NCBI GenBank assembly: GCA_016195965.1
Contig: JACPYR010000030.1
Span: 1-64,000, forward strand
DNA from: Nitrosomonadales bacterium
GTDB taxonomy: Bacteria > Pseudomonadota > Gammaproteobacteria > Burkholderiales > Gallionellaceae
Direction: 5' to 3'
DNA length: 64,000 nt
The number at the start of each line of letters is the position of its first letter. The first letter of the stretch is position 1. The position numbers and the translations under genes are program-made. Below the pieces are notes generated by a model. It was not told the DNA's origin and did no database searches. It saw only the letters and a list, made by a program, of their open reading frames with translations. Positions 10,492-20,029 of this stretch are shown here, piece after piece.

Positions 10492-10506
10492 ATTGATAGA
10501 CATTCC

Positions 10507-11145
10507 ATGAACCCTGCCAAACGCCGCGAAATCTTTCTGCGCCTGCAAGCCGCCAACCCCCACCCCACCACCGAGCTGGAGTACAAGACGCCGTTCGAGC
10601 TGCTGGTCGCGGTGGTGCTGTCGGCGCAGGCTACCGACGTCAGCGTGAACGCTGCGACGCGGCAGCTGTTCCCGGTCGCGAACACGCCGCAAAAAATAGC
10701 CGACCTCGGCGAGGAAAAGCTGCGCGATTACATCCAGCGCATCGGCTTGTATAAAACCAAAGCCAAACATGTGATCCAGCTGTGCCGCATTTTGCTGGAA
10801 CAGCACAACGGTGAAGTACCGCAGACCCGGGAAGAACTGGAAGCCCTGCCCGGCGTGGGGCGCAAGACCGCAAACGTGATCCTCAATACTGCGTTCGGCC
10901 AGCCCACGATCGCGGTGGACACGCACATCTTTCGCCTCGCCAACCGCATCGGACTGGCACCGGGCAAGGATGTGCTGGAAGTGGAGAAGAAACTGCTCAA
11001 GTTCGTGCCGGAAGAATTTCTGCACGACGCGCACCACTGGCTGATCCTGCACGGGCGTTATGTGTGCCAGGCGCGCAAGCCGAAATGCGGCGCATGTATC
11101 ATTCGCGACCTGTGCGAATACAAGAACAAGGCCAGCCATGTTTAA
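10507..11145 (+). CDS. nth: Endonuclease III
   Basis: LEALPGVGRKTANVIL, VDTHIFRLANRIGL, C-terminal CxxxxxxCxxCxxxxxC Fe-S cluster. Confidence 0.95.
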   Translation: MNPAKRREIFLRLQAANPHPTTELEYKTPFELLVAVVLSAQATDVSVNAATRQLFPVANTPQKIADLGEEKLRDYIQRIGLYKTKAKHVIQLCRILLEQHNGEVPQTREELEALPGVGRKTANVILNTAFGQPTIAVDTHIFRLANRIGLAPGKDVLEVEKKLLKFVPEEFLHDAHHWLILHGRYVCQARKPKCGACIIRDLCEYKNKASHV

Positions 11146-11560
11146 CCCGACCCGCGACGAAGCGCGCTTGTTTCTGTTTGAATCCTGGCGCAAGCGCCGC
11201 GCCAATGAACTGCTTACCCCGCTGGAAGACCTGGTCGCGCAACTGATAGACAAGCACCCGGAATACCATGCATTGTTCAACGATCCGGAGCGCAATCAGG
11301 ATAAAGATTATGCGCCGGACGGCAATGTGGTGAACCCATTTCTGCACCTGATGATGCACCTGACCTTGGAGGAACAAATCTCTATCGGTCAGCCGCAGGG
11401 CATACGCGAGCAGTTTGCGCGCCTGACCGGGAAATATCAGTCGGAACACGAAGCGCAGCACGCGATGATGGACTGTCTGGGCGAGATGATCTGGCAGGCG
11501 CAGCGCAACCGCACCCAGCCGGATGCGGCGATTTATTTGGCTTGTCTGGAGCGGCAATAA
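11138..11560 (+). CDS. DUF1841 family protein
   Basis: MFNPTRDEARLFLFESWRK and HLMMHLTLEEQISIGQPQGIR. Confidence 0.85.
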   Translation: MFNPTRDEARLFLFESWRKRRANELLTPLEDLVAQLIDKHPEYHALFNDPERNQDKDYAPDGNVVNPFLHLMMHLTLEEQISIGQPQGIREQFARLTGKYQSEHEAQHAMMDCLGEMIWQAQRNRTQPDAAIYLACLERQ

Positions 11561-11651
11561 AAAGGCGCATGGCTAACGGCGCTAAGTAGATTTACTTTGC
11601 CGCGATGCTGTATCACAATGTCCGCACATTATTCTCGGGTGGGATAAGGCG

Positions 11652-12074
11652 ATGCGGCAATTCATTCGGCATCCTGCGGACATTCCGATCGAGGCGAAAG
11701 CGGTCGGTCAGCAACCACATGCTACGCATCATGCGTTCAATCTCAGCGTGGGCGGGCTGGCATTCCGTTGTGACAGCCAATTTATGCCGGGTGATGTGGT
11801 GGCGATACGCATCCCTCTGGTGCGTCCTCCTTTTGAGGCAGAGGCGCGGGTGGCCTGGTGCAGGGCGCGCAATGGCAGGCCGGAGCTTGGCGTTGAATTT
11901 CTCGATCAGGACGATGCTTATATGGCACGCATGGTCGAGCAGGTGTGCCATATCGAAAACTACAAGCAGAAAATATTCCAGACCGAGGGGCGTCTGCTGT
12001 CACCCGATGAGGCGGCGAGGGAGTGGATCAACAAATATGCGGCGCGGTTCCCCGATGCCGAAGATGCGCAGTAG
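11652..12074 (+). CDS. PilZ domain protein
   Basis: RQFIRHPADIPIE, HHAFNLSVGGLAF, GVEFLDQDD. Confidence 0.8.
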   Translation: MRQFIRHPADIPIEAKAVGQQPHATHHAFNLSVGGLAFRCDSQFMPGDVVAIRIPLVRPPFEAEARVAWCRARNGRPELGVEFLDQDDAYMARMVEQVCHIENYKQKIFQTEGRLLSPDEAAREWINKYAARFPDAEDAQ

Positions 12075-12263
12075 CTGGTAGAGCTGTACCAGATTTTGCA
12101 GCGCCTTTCATGAATATCACGACGGCTTCATCAATGGGTGTCATCAGCCGGGACGAGCTAGCCACTATCGCGGCGGGTATTTTGCAAGGCCAATCCGGAT
12201 CAATAGCAGAGATAACAACGGTGCTACAATCCTGCCCCCTCATCACATTCAAGGAGAACCATT

Positions 12264-12818
12264 ATGCGCCGCATATTGTTAACCGTTGCTTTAGTCGGCT
12301 TCTCGACTTTGACTTACGCCTCCGCTTTCAAATTGTCCAGCCCGGAAATCAAGGCCAACAGCACGATGGCATCAAGTTTCGAATTCAATGGTTTTGGTTG
12401 TTCCAGCGAAAATAAATCGCCCGCGCTCAAATGGAGCGGTGCGCCCAAGGGCACCAAGAGTTTTGCCGTGACCATGTACGATCCCGATGCGCCGACCGGG
12501 TCGGGCTGGTGGCACTGGGTGGTCACCAACATCCCTGCTGATGTTACCGAACTGGCGGCAAATGCTGGTGCACTCAATAGCGCAACCCTGCCCAAAGGCG
12601 CGGTACAAGGCCGTACCGATTACGGCGTGGCAGCCTGGGGAGGTACCTGCCCGCCCCAAGGCGACAAGCCGCATCGCTATATTTTCACCGTATACGCGCT
12701 TAAAACAGACAAGCTCGACGTTCCCGCCGACGCTACCGCAGCGCTGACTGGCTATATGATTCATGCAAATATGCTGGGTAAAGCCAGTTTTACCGCCAGG
12801 TACGGCCGCGCCAAGTAG
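12264..12818 (+). CDS. YbhB/YbcL (PEBP) family protein with signal peptide
   Basis: SPALKWSGAPKGTKSFAVTMYDPDAPTGSGWWHWVVTNIP. Confidence 0.9.
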   Translation: MRRILLTVALVGFSTLTYASAFKLSSPEIKANSTMASSFEFNGFGCSSENKSPALKWSGAPKGTKSFAVTMYDPDAPTGSGWWHWVVTNIPADVTELAANAGALNSATLPKGAVQGRTDYGVAAWGGTCPPQGDKPHRYIFTVYALKTDKLDVPADATAALTGYMIHANMLGKASFTARYGRAK

Positions 12819-12934
12819 GCAGCTGAAGGTGGGGGCAACATGTCCCGCCTGATGCATAAGGGTTTCAAAGCCCAACAACTGATGCTAGACTCCCATTCGC
12901 TGCACGTGCAGTATTTATAATTAAGGAAAAATAT

Positions 12935-13219
12935 ATGAACAGGAAAGAACTGATTGATGCATTGTCAGACAAGACAGGCAGCTCCAAAGCAGATGCTGAT
13001 CGCAACATTGCAGCACTGATCGAAATCGTTACCAGCACATTGAAAAAGGGTGACAACGTCGCTCTGGTTGGCTTTGGCACTTTCGAAGTGCGCAAGCGTG
13101 CTGCACGTGCAGGCCGCAATCCTAGCACCGGCGAAGCCATCAAGATCAAAGCAGCCAAGGTTCCAGCATTCAAGGCTGGCGCTACGCTGAAAGCCGCAGT
13201 AAACGGCGCAAAGAAGTAA
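12935..13219 (+). CDS. HU-family DNA-binding protein
   Basis: MNRKELIDALSDKTGSSKADADR ... GFGTFEVRKRAARAGRNPSTGE. Confidence 0.95.
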   Translation: MNRKELIDALSDKTGSSKADADRNIAALIEIVTSTLKKGDNVALVGFGTFEVRKRAARAGRNPSTGEAIKIKAAKVPAFKAGATLKAAVNGAKK

Positions 13220-13232
13220 GCAGTTGTTAGTG

Positions 13233-13264
13233 CGCCAGCCCTCGGCGAGGGCTGGCGATTTTCC
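13233..13264 (+). terminator. Rho-independent-like terminator after HU
   Basis: CGCCAGCCCTCGGCGAGGGCTGGCG followed by ATTTTCC. Confidence 0.8.
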
Positions 13265-13347
13265 TCATTCCAGAAGTGTGTTGGCGAGGTTGTGATCGCC
13301 AGGTTTAATAACGCCAATTGGATTCGTTTGTTTTCTTGAGTGTTGAC

Positions 13348-14601
13348 ATGATGAGTCTGGGTTCCACAAAAGCTAACAACCTCTTTCTTGTGCGGCAATC
13401 GATCCTGGGGCGCACCCAGGGTTTGGAAGGATTCGAATTACAATTTCGTCCCAGCCAAAAGAATGCGGCCCAATTTCAGGATGACGACACGGTCTCCAGT
13501 TTGGTGATTAACCATGCCTTTAATGAGATCGGTTTTAAAACCGTACTCGGCAAGTATCGTGGCTTTATCAAGGTCAGCAGAAATATATTGATGAGCGACA
13601 TGATCGAACTGTTGCCCAAGGAGCAGATGGTCTTTGAGTTGCTGGCAACGGTGGAAATCGATGCTGAAGTCGTGGAGCGCTGCAAGAATCTAAAATCTCT
13701 GGGTTATATGCTGGCGCTTGATGATATCAGCCATCATGTCGGGGATGTGGAACCGTTGCGCGGCATTGTCGATGTAATAAAAGTGGACATCAAACAATCA
13801 AGCCAGTCAGATATGGCTGAAATCGTGACACGCTTTAAAAAGTGGCCCGTGAAATTGCTTGCTGAAAAAGTGGACAACCGGGAAGAGGCCAAATGTTGCT
13901 TTGATCTTGGCTTTAACCTGTTTCAGGGGCGCTACTTTGCCAGACCAGCCCTGATCGCCGGAAAGCGTCTTTCCCATTCCGAGCTGGAGGTGATCCGCTT
14001 GATCGGGCTGGTCATGAGTGACGCGTCGATTGAAAAAATCGAGCAGGTGTTCAAGGAAAATCCCGGCTTGAGTTTCAACCTGCTGCGCATTGCCAATGCG
14101 GTCGCCATGGGCGCATACCGTAAGGTTACCTCGATCAATCATGCGATAACCGAGCTGGGACGACGGCAATTGTTGCGCTGGCTGCAAATGTTGCTGTACA
14201 CGGTCGATAATGATGCGGTCTTCCCTAACCCGTTGCTGCAACTGGCCGCGACGCGTGGCAAGTTTATGGAATTGCTGGTTCAGCAGATAGATAAAGACAA
14301 TCGTGATTTTGGCGACATTGCATACATGGTCGGCATCATGTCTTTGATGGATACGCTGCTCAGCATGCCGCTCGCTGAAATAATCTCTCCGCTGGATTTG
14401 CCCTATGAGATTTCCAGTGCGCTCTTGTTTCGCTCCGGCCAACTTGGACAACTGCTGCAATTGATCGAGCATCTGGAAGGTGGCGATATCGAAGCGGCAA
14501 ACCTGGCACTCGAAGAATTATCGCCACTCGATATTTCCCGGGTCAATACCGCGCAAGTCGTAGCATTGTCCTGGGCCAACATGATCGGGCAGGAGACATA
14601 G
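13348..14601 (+). CDS. EAL and HDOD domain signalling protein
   Basis: FLVRQSILGRTQGLEGFELQFR, LALDDI, NPGLSFNLLRIAN, ITELGRRQLLRWLQM. Confidence 0.85.
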   Translation: MMSLGSTKANNLFLVRQSILGRTQGLEGFELQFRPSQKNAAQFQDDDTVSSLVINHAFNEIGFKTVLGKYRGFIKVSRNILMSDMIELLPKEQMVFELLATVEIDAEVVERCKNLKSLGYMLALDDISHHVGDVEPLRGIVDVIKVDIKQSSQSDMAEIVTRFKKWPVKLLAEKVDNREEAKCCFDLGFNLFQGRYFARPALIAGKRLSHSELEVIRLIGLVMSDASIEKIEQVFKENPGLSFNLLRIANAVAMGAYRKVTSINHAITELGRRQLLRWLQMLLYTVDNDAVFPNPLLQLAATRGKFMELLVQQIDKDNRDFGDIAYMVGIMSLMDTLLSMPLAEIISPLDLPYEISSALLFRSGQLGQLLQLIEHLEGGDIEAANLALEELSPLDISRVNTAQVVALSWANMIGQET

Positions 14602-14778
14602 CAGCTTGCTTGTGCCGATACCCGGCGGATTCAGACCTTAAAAATTTCACCATGATCGGGGTTGCCAAGCCCGGTTTGGCAACGCATCATAGACGCCTGA
14701 ATGATTGGCCGTCTCTGCGGCTCCCAACATTTATTCGCAACACCGTCCTTGCGTTGCCGCAATCAAACGTGCAATACC

Positions 14779-14943
14779 TAGTGTAGTGTTGCATTCTGTT
14801 TGGAACTTAACTTCTCCAGTGGGAGCGGCTTTAGCCGCGATTGGTCGCTCGAGTTTACTGTCCGCATCGCGGCTAAAGCCGCTCCCACAAAGGACTTGCT
14901 TGATAACTCCATTAAGTTTAATCAACATTGCAACGCTACACTA
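14779..14943 (+). repeat. REPIN-like palindromic element, copy 2 (intact, 165 bp)
   Basis: TAGTGTAGTGTTGCA ... TGCAACGCTACACTA outer TIRs enclosing two inverted GTGGGAGCGGCTTTAGCCGCGA cores. Confidence 0.92.
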
Positions 14944-14962
14944 GCACAAAAAGGTGAGTCCT

Positions 14963-17494
14963 ATGGAACGTCCCGACGCTCTGTTTTGGAATCTGTCTGC
15001 GGAAGCGCTGTTAGCGCAACTGGAAGCAACCCGGGCCGGATTGAGCCAAAAGGAAGCGCGTGCGCGAATCGCGCGCTTTGGCCCCAACACGCTGCGCGAT
15101 CATGGCGAACGCTCGCTCTTGATCCAGTATCTGGGCCACTTCAGGAATCCGCTGGTAATGGTGCTGATGGCGGCCAGCGCGGTGTCTGCGCTGACCGGTG
15201 AGATCACCGGATTCGTGATCATCTGGGCGATCATGCTGATGAGCGTGACTCTGGATTTCGTTCAGGAATATCGTGCCGGGCGTGCTGCAGACCAACTGAA
15301 GAGGGCCGTCGCAGTACGGGCCACGGTGCTGCGCGATGGGCATTCCCAAGAGATAGCGATGGCAGGCCTGGTGCCGGGCGATGTGGTGCTGCTGGCTGCG
15401 GGCGATTTGATTCCGGCAGATTGCCGCCTGATCGAGGCGAAAGATTTCTTCGTTAATCAGGCGATGCTGACCGGCGAATCCTATCCGGTGGAGAAGCATG
15501 CGCGCGAACTGCCGATGGAAGATATCAGCCAGCCAGATAATGCCGTGTTCATGGGTACTTCGGTCATCAGCGGAATGGCACGGGCCATAGTATGCCGCAC
15601 CGGGGCGAGTACGTCGGTAGGCGATATCGCGGATTCGTTGCAGGTTAAACCGCCTCCCACGGCTTTCGAATTGGGAACGCAGAGCTTCGGCATGCTGATC
15701 ATGCGCCTGACAATTTTCCTGGTGCTGTTCGTGTTCCTGATCAATGCCTACTTTCATCGCCCCTTCATGGAATCGTTTTTGTTTGCCATCGCCCTGGCTG
15801 TCGGCCTGACGCCTGAGCTGTTGCCGATGGTGATCACCGTCACACTGTCGCGTGGCGCGTTGCGCATGGCAAAGAAGCAGGTGATCGTGAAGCAGCTTGC
15901 CGCGATCCACAACCTGGGCAGCATGGACGTGCTGTGCACCGACAAGACCGGCACGCTCACCGAGGGGCGCATCAAGCTGGAACGCCATCTCGACGCGCAG
16001 GGCAACGACAGCGCGCAGGTATTGCGGCTGGCGTACCTGAACAGCTATTTTGAAACCGGGCTGAAGAGCCCGTTGGATGATGCGATTCTCAGGCACGAAG
16101 AAGTTGATGTGAGCGGCTGGAAAAAAATTGATGAGGTGCCTTTCGACTTCGAGCGGCGCCGTGTCTCCGTTCTGGTGGAAGAGGGTGAGCAACGATTGCT
16201 GGTGGTCAAAGGTTCGCCCGAGGATATCCTCAGGCTGTCTACGCAATATGCCTTGGGCGGAGAACAGGACCTGCAACAGCTGGATGAGCAGGCGCTGGCC
16301 TCGATCCGTGCTTTGCACGACAGCCTGGGCCAACAAGGCTTCAAGGTGCTCGGTATCGCCTGGAGGCCGGTGGCGCGGGATCATCCGCATGCGGTGGTTG
16401 ACGATGAAAGCGAGCTGATTTTTGCCGGTTTTGCCGCGTTCCTCGATCCACCCAAGGAGAGTGCGGCGCACGCCATCAAGGCGCTGGCCGCAGACGGGGT
16501 CAGCATCAAGATTGTCACGGGCGACAGCGAACTGGTCACTCGTTATGTGTGCGGTCAGTTGGGTATGCAGGTAACCAGCGTGCTTAATGGCAGCGAAATA
16601 CCGCAGATGGACGACACTACTCTGGCGGTCAGGGTGAGGGAAGCCAATCTGTTTTGCCGTGTCACCCCGGCGCAGAAGAACCGCATTATCCTCTCTTTGA
16701 AAGCGCAGGGGCATACAGTCGGTTATCTTGGGGACGGCATCAACGATGCGCCATCGCTACGTTCGGCGGATGTCGGAATATCGGTAGACAGTGCGGTGGA
16801 TGTGGCCAAAGCGGCAGCAGACATGATCATGTTGCGCCACGACTTGAGCGTGCTGCATTCTGGCGTGCAGGAAGGGCGGCGTACTTTCGCCAACATCATG
16901 AAATACATCATGATGGGCACCAGTTCCAGTTTTGGCAACATGTTCAGCATGGCCGGTGCGACGCTGTTCCTGCCCTTTCTGCCGATGCTGCCGACACAGA
17001 TATTGCTCAACAACCTGCTCTATGATGTCTCGGAATTGTCTATTCCGATGGATAGCGTGGATCACGCCTACCTGAATCGTCCCCGGCACTGGGATATGAA
17101 CTTTATCCGCAACTTCATGTGGGTGGTCGGCCCGGTCAGCTCGGTATTCGATTTTCTGACGTTCTTTATCCTGCTGAAAGTATTCGGGGCCAATGAAGAG
17201 TTGTTTCACACCGGCTGGTTTATCGAGTCCATCGCTACCCAGGTGTTGGTGATCTTCGTGATCCGCACCCGTGGCAACCCTTTCAAGAGCCGGCCCGGCC
17301 CGGCGCTGGCGTTTGCTTCATTGACGGCGGTAGGGGTGGCTACGGCGTTGCCGTATATGCCATTCGCGGCTCAGCTGGGCTTTGTTGCTCCGCCGCCGCT
17401 GTTCTTCCCGATCTTGATCGCGATGGTGCTGAGTTATCTCGTTGCGGTGGAATTCGTGAAACGATTGTTCTACCGATATGCCGCAGTGCGTTGA
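14963..17494 (+). CDS. mgtA: Magnesium-translocating P-type ATPase
   Basis: DKTGTLTEG, MLTGESYPVEK, GDGINDAPSLRSADVGISVDSAVDVAKAAADMI. Confidence 0.92.
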   Translation: MERPDALFWNLSAEALLAQLEATRAGLSQKEARARIARFGPNTLRDHGERSLLIQYLGHFRNPLVMVLMAASAVSALTGEITGFVIIWAIMLMSVTLDFVQEYRAGRAADQLKRAVAVRATVLRDGHSQEIAMAGLVPGDVVLLAAGDLIPADCRLIEAKDFFVNQAMLTGESYPVEKHARELPMEDISQPDNAVFMGTSVISGMARAIVCRTGASTSVGDIADSLQVKPPPTAFELGTQSFGMLIMRLTIFLVLFVFLINAYFHRPFMESFLFAIALAVGLTPELLPMVITVTLSRGALRMAKKQVIVKQLAAIHNLGSMDVLCTDKTGTLTEGRIKLERHLDAQGNDSAQVLRLAYLNSYFETGLKSPLDDAILRHEEVDVSGWKKIDEVPFDFERRRVSVLVEEGEQRLLVVKGSPEDILRLSTQYALGGEQDLQQLDEQALASIRALHDSLGQQGFKVLGIAWRPVARDHPHAVVDDESELIFAGFAAFLDPPKESAAHAIKALAADGVSIKIVTGDSELVTRYVCGQLGMQVTSVLNGSEIPQMDDTTLAVRVREANLFCRVTPAQKNRIILSLKAQGHTVGYLGDGINDAPSLRSADVGISVDSAVDVAKAAADMIMLRHDLSVLHSGVQEGRRTFANIMKYIMMGTSSSFGNMFSMAGATLFLPFLPMLPTQILLNNLLYDVSELSIPMDSVDHAYLNRPRHWDMNFIRNFMWVVGPVSSVFDFLTFFILLKVFGANEELFHTGWFIESIATQVLVIFVIRTRGNPFKSRPGPALAFASLTAVGVATALPYMPFAAQLGFVAPPPLFFPILIAMVLSYLVAVEFVKRLFYRYAAVR

Positions 17495-17545
17495 ACGAGA
17501 GGACGCAAAAACCGCACCGGTTGGCGCGCAAATAAATTCATGCAG

Positions 17546-17572
17546 CCACGCTATAAATTTATTATAGCGTGG
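17546..17572. terminator. Bidirectional stem-loop between mgtA and the convergent H1-like gene
   Basis: CCACGCTATAAATTTATTATAGCGTGG. Confidence 0.65.
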
Positions 17573-17576
17573 TTAT

Positions 17577-18047
17577 CTATTGGCCGAGTTTGGCAGCGAT
17601 TTGCTGCTCGGCTTCTGCCCAGTGCTCGTCGGAGCGGCCCTGGAAACCATGCTGCTCGGCAATATAGTAAGCGGCAGTTTGCACCATCATATAGCGCTCT
17701 TCCGGGGTTGGAGTTGAGGCCGTCCTGTTGGCAGATGGCTTGGCTTTGGGGGAGGCAGTTTTTTTGGCTGGAGCTTTTTTCTCGGCAGCCGGGGCAGCTA
17801 TTTTTTTTGCAGCAGGGCTTTTGGTTTTTTTGGGTTCCACAACGGCAGTCTTTTTTGTGGTTACCTTTTTTACGGTTGCTGCCGCTGTTTTGGATTTGGC
17901 TGTGCTGGTCTTGGTTGTGCTGATCTTGGCTGTGCTGATTTGGGCTTTGCCGGAAACCGTACTCGCGGCTTTAGTCTTGGTTGCGGCGGTTTTGGTTTTG
18001 ACTGCCACTGCTTTTTTTGAAGCCGATTTTGCTTTGTGCGCTACCAT
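17577..18047 (-). CDS. Lys/Ala-rich histone H1-like protein with C-terminal DUF2934-like domain
   Basis: K/A/T/P repeats followed by RYMMVQTAAYYIAEQHGFQGRSDEHWAEAEQQIAAKLGQ; RBS GAGGTGA before ATG 18047. Confidence 0.75.
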   Translation of the reverse strand: MVAHKAKSASKKAVAVKTKTAATKTKAASTVSGKAQISTAKISTTKTSTAKSKTAAATVKKVTTKKTAVVEPKKTKSPAAKKIAAPAAEKKAPAKKTASPKAKPSANRTASTPTPEERYMMVQTAAYYIAEQHGFQGRSDEHWAEAEQQIAAKLGQ

Positions 18048-18392
18048 TCGGGTCACCTCATCTAATGTTAGAATTAGGAACTAAACAATCCTGCAGCGCC
18101 GCATGATATTGATGCAAGCCTTGCCAGTCAACAGGTTTTAGCCAATTTGCAGCGCGATTTCAAGCGGGAGAGGCGAGCTGATCTGTCGGGGGTGATGCGG
18201 GCGATGGCGATATGGGTTCGGGTTGTTTCATAAAACGCGGCTAGCCGATTTGAGAAACAGAGCCGGATTCTCCGGGTTAATATCCGGATACAAATTTTTT
18301 TCCAGGAGTATCTTTGTGGTTTACCCAAAAACTCTAATTTTTTCGATCCGAATGCGCTCGGGTCGATATTGCATAAAAATAAAGGGAACGGC

Positions 18393-19166
18393 GTGTTAAC
18401 GATTCTGATTATCAATTCCAAGGGCGGGGCGGGGAAGACCACCTTGTGCACCAATCTGGCCAGTTATTATGCCAGCAAGAAGTTCCGCACTACTATCATG
18501 GATTACGATCCGCAAGGTTCCTGCCTGCAGTGGTTGCGGACGCGCCCAGACCACATGAAAAATATTCACGGTGCCAATGCGGCGCCTCCCAAGGGCGCCA
18601 GCACCTTGCACAATTTGCAGAAGTGGGTTCCGGTCGGCACTGAAGTGCTGATCATCGATGCTCCATCCGGGGTGAAAGGCTTGTTGCTGCAAGAGATGGT
18701 GCGCCGCTCTAATTTTATCGTGGTGCCGGTCGTGCCTTCTCCGATCGATATTCACGCCACGGATGAATTCATCAAGGAGCTGTTCACGATCGGCGGTGCA
18801 TCTTCTACCAGGGTCAAGGTTGCCGTGGTTGCCAACCGGGTGCGCCGCTCATCCCCGGTACGCGAATCTCTGGAACGCTTTTTCAGCACGCTGAAGTTAC
18901 CCTTTTTGACCAGTATCAGCGATTCAGACAACTACCTGCGTGCCGTAGAAAAAGGGCTGGGCGTGTTTGAAATGGAAGAGGCCGATTCGGAAAGGGAGGA
19001 GTTGCTGCCTATTCTGAAATGGCTGGATGGAAACGCTTATAACAGGCGAGCCGCCGATCGCGAGGGCAATGTCGTGAACATGGACGACTCGAGAAGGGCG
19101 GCAGCCAATCAGGTCATGGGTAAATTGCGGCATACTCCTATGCGGCGCAAGATGGATAGGGCATGA
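18393..19166 (+). CDS. Orphan ParA/MinD-like ATPase
   Basis: LIINSKGGAGKTTLCTNLASYYA deviant Walker A, MDYDPQGS; no ParB nearby. Confidence 0.88.
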   Translation: MLTILIINSKGGAGKTTLCTNLASYYASKKFRTTIMDYDPQGSCLQWLRTRPDHMKNIHGANAAPPKGASTLHNLQKWVPVGTEVLIIDAPSGVKGLLLQEMVRRSNFIVVPVVPSPIDIHATDEFIKELFTIGGASSTRVKVAVVANRVRRSSPVRESLERFFSTLKLPFLTSISDSDNYLRAVEKGLGVFEMEEADSEREELLPILKWLDGNAYNRRAADREGNVVNMDDSRRAAANQVMGKLRHTPMRRKMDRA

Positions 19167-19448
19167 CGTGTTTGTTCGGCCGCACCAGGCCGAGCTTGTA
19201 ATATGCAGCCAACGCCGATCTTGACCGGTAGGCAATAGCTGGCGGACGTGCCCCTGTTGCTTTTCCACTCATTACAATGCCATCCGGCCCCGAAATTTCA
19301 CTTTCAGCATATAGGGCACTCCGTTAGTGCCCTCCTGCGCAGCTCATCCGCAGAGCATCTTGTGCCATCCTGGCAGACTGTCATTCCACCAAATTTGGCG
19401 CGACAAACGAACAATTCGCAACTCAAGAATTGCATCCAACCAGTCCAA

Positions 19449-19694
19449 ATGGACTATATGAATAAATTGACGCTCACGGTATCTTCTGACCGCTTTAAGC
19501 TGCCGAATTGGCTGTACGGTAATAGATGGTGCAGCATGGCAAAAGCGCATAAACAGGCAAGCACGAAGTACCCGCTACAGGACGCAAATCGCGTCTTGGT
19601 TTTGCTGGAGCTAGCCTTAATGAAATGGGATCGTGAATTATTCGAGGAGTTGCGATGCAAAAGAGCCAACAGTTCAAACAAAAAATTGAATTGA
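19449..19694 (+). CDS. Hypothetical small protein
   Basis: 81-aa ORF overlapping the following HTH-like ORF; no family recognised. Confidence 0.4.
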   Translation: MDYMNKLTLTVSSDRFKLPNWLYGNRWCSMAKAHKQASTKYPLQDANRVLVLLELALMKWDRELFEELRCKRANSSNKKLN

Positions 19695-19876
19695 ATTCAG
19701 AGTTGATCCGTGAATACCGTAAAGTAAGGCAGGAAAGCCAATATAATTTTTGGTCACGGTTTGGTGTAACTCAATCGCGCGGCAGCCGTTTTGAAACGGG
19801 CGCAGAGATGCCCTCGTCCGTTGAGATTTTATTGAGGCTGTATCTGAACGGGGTGATCACCGATAACGATTTGTAG
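19655..19876 (+). CDS. Small XRE-like helix-turn-helix protein
   Basis: YNFWSRFGVTQSRGSRFETGAEMPSSVEILLRLYLNGVI resembles an HTH_3-type segment. Confidence 0.6.
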   Translation: MQKSQQFKQKIELNSELIREYRKVRQESQYNFWSRFGVTQSRGSRFETGAEMPSSVEILLRLYLNGVITDNDL

Positions 19877-20029
19877 TGTTTGCGGGCAAGCCATTGCCGG
19901 GGCTGGTATCAGGCGACTGATCGTCCCCAGATAAGTCGCGCAAGTGAGCGCTTTCATTATTTCTCTTTCGCCACCCGCAACGACCGACGAAGAACAGCAT
20001 TTACCCTGCATGAAGTCTTCGCCACCGGA

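Noticed and set aside
15011-16714. 567-aa minus-strand ORF opposite mgtA
   Set aside because: Shadow ORF from codon bias of the sense gene; no recognisable domain, low-complexity R/H/Q-rich sequence.
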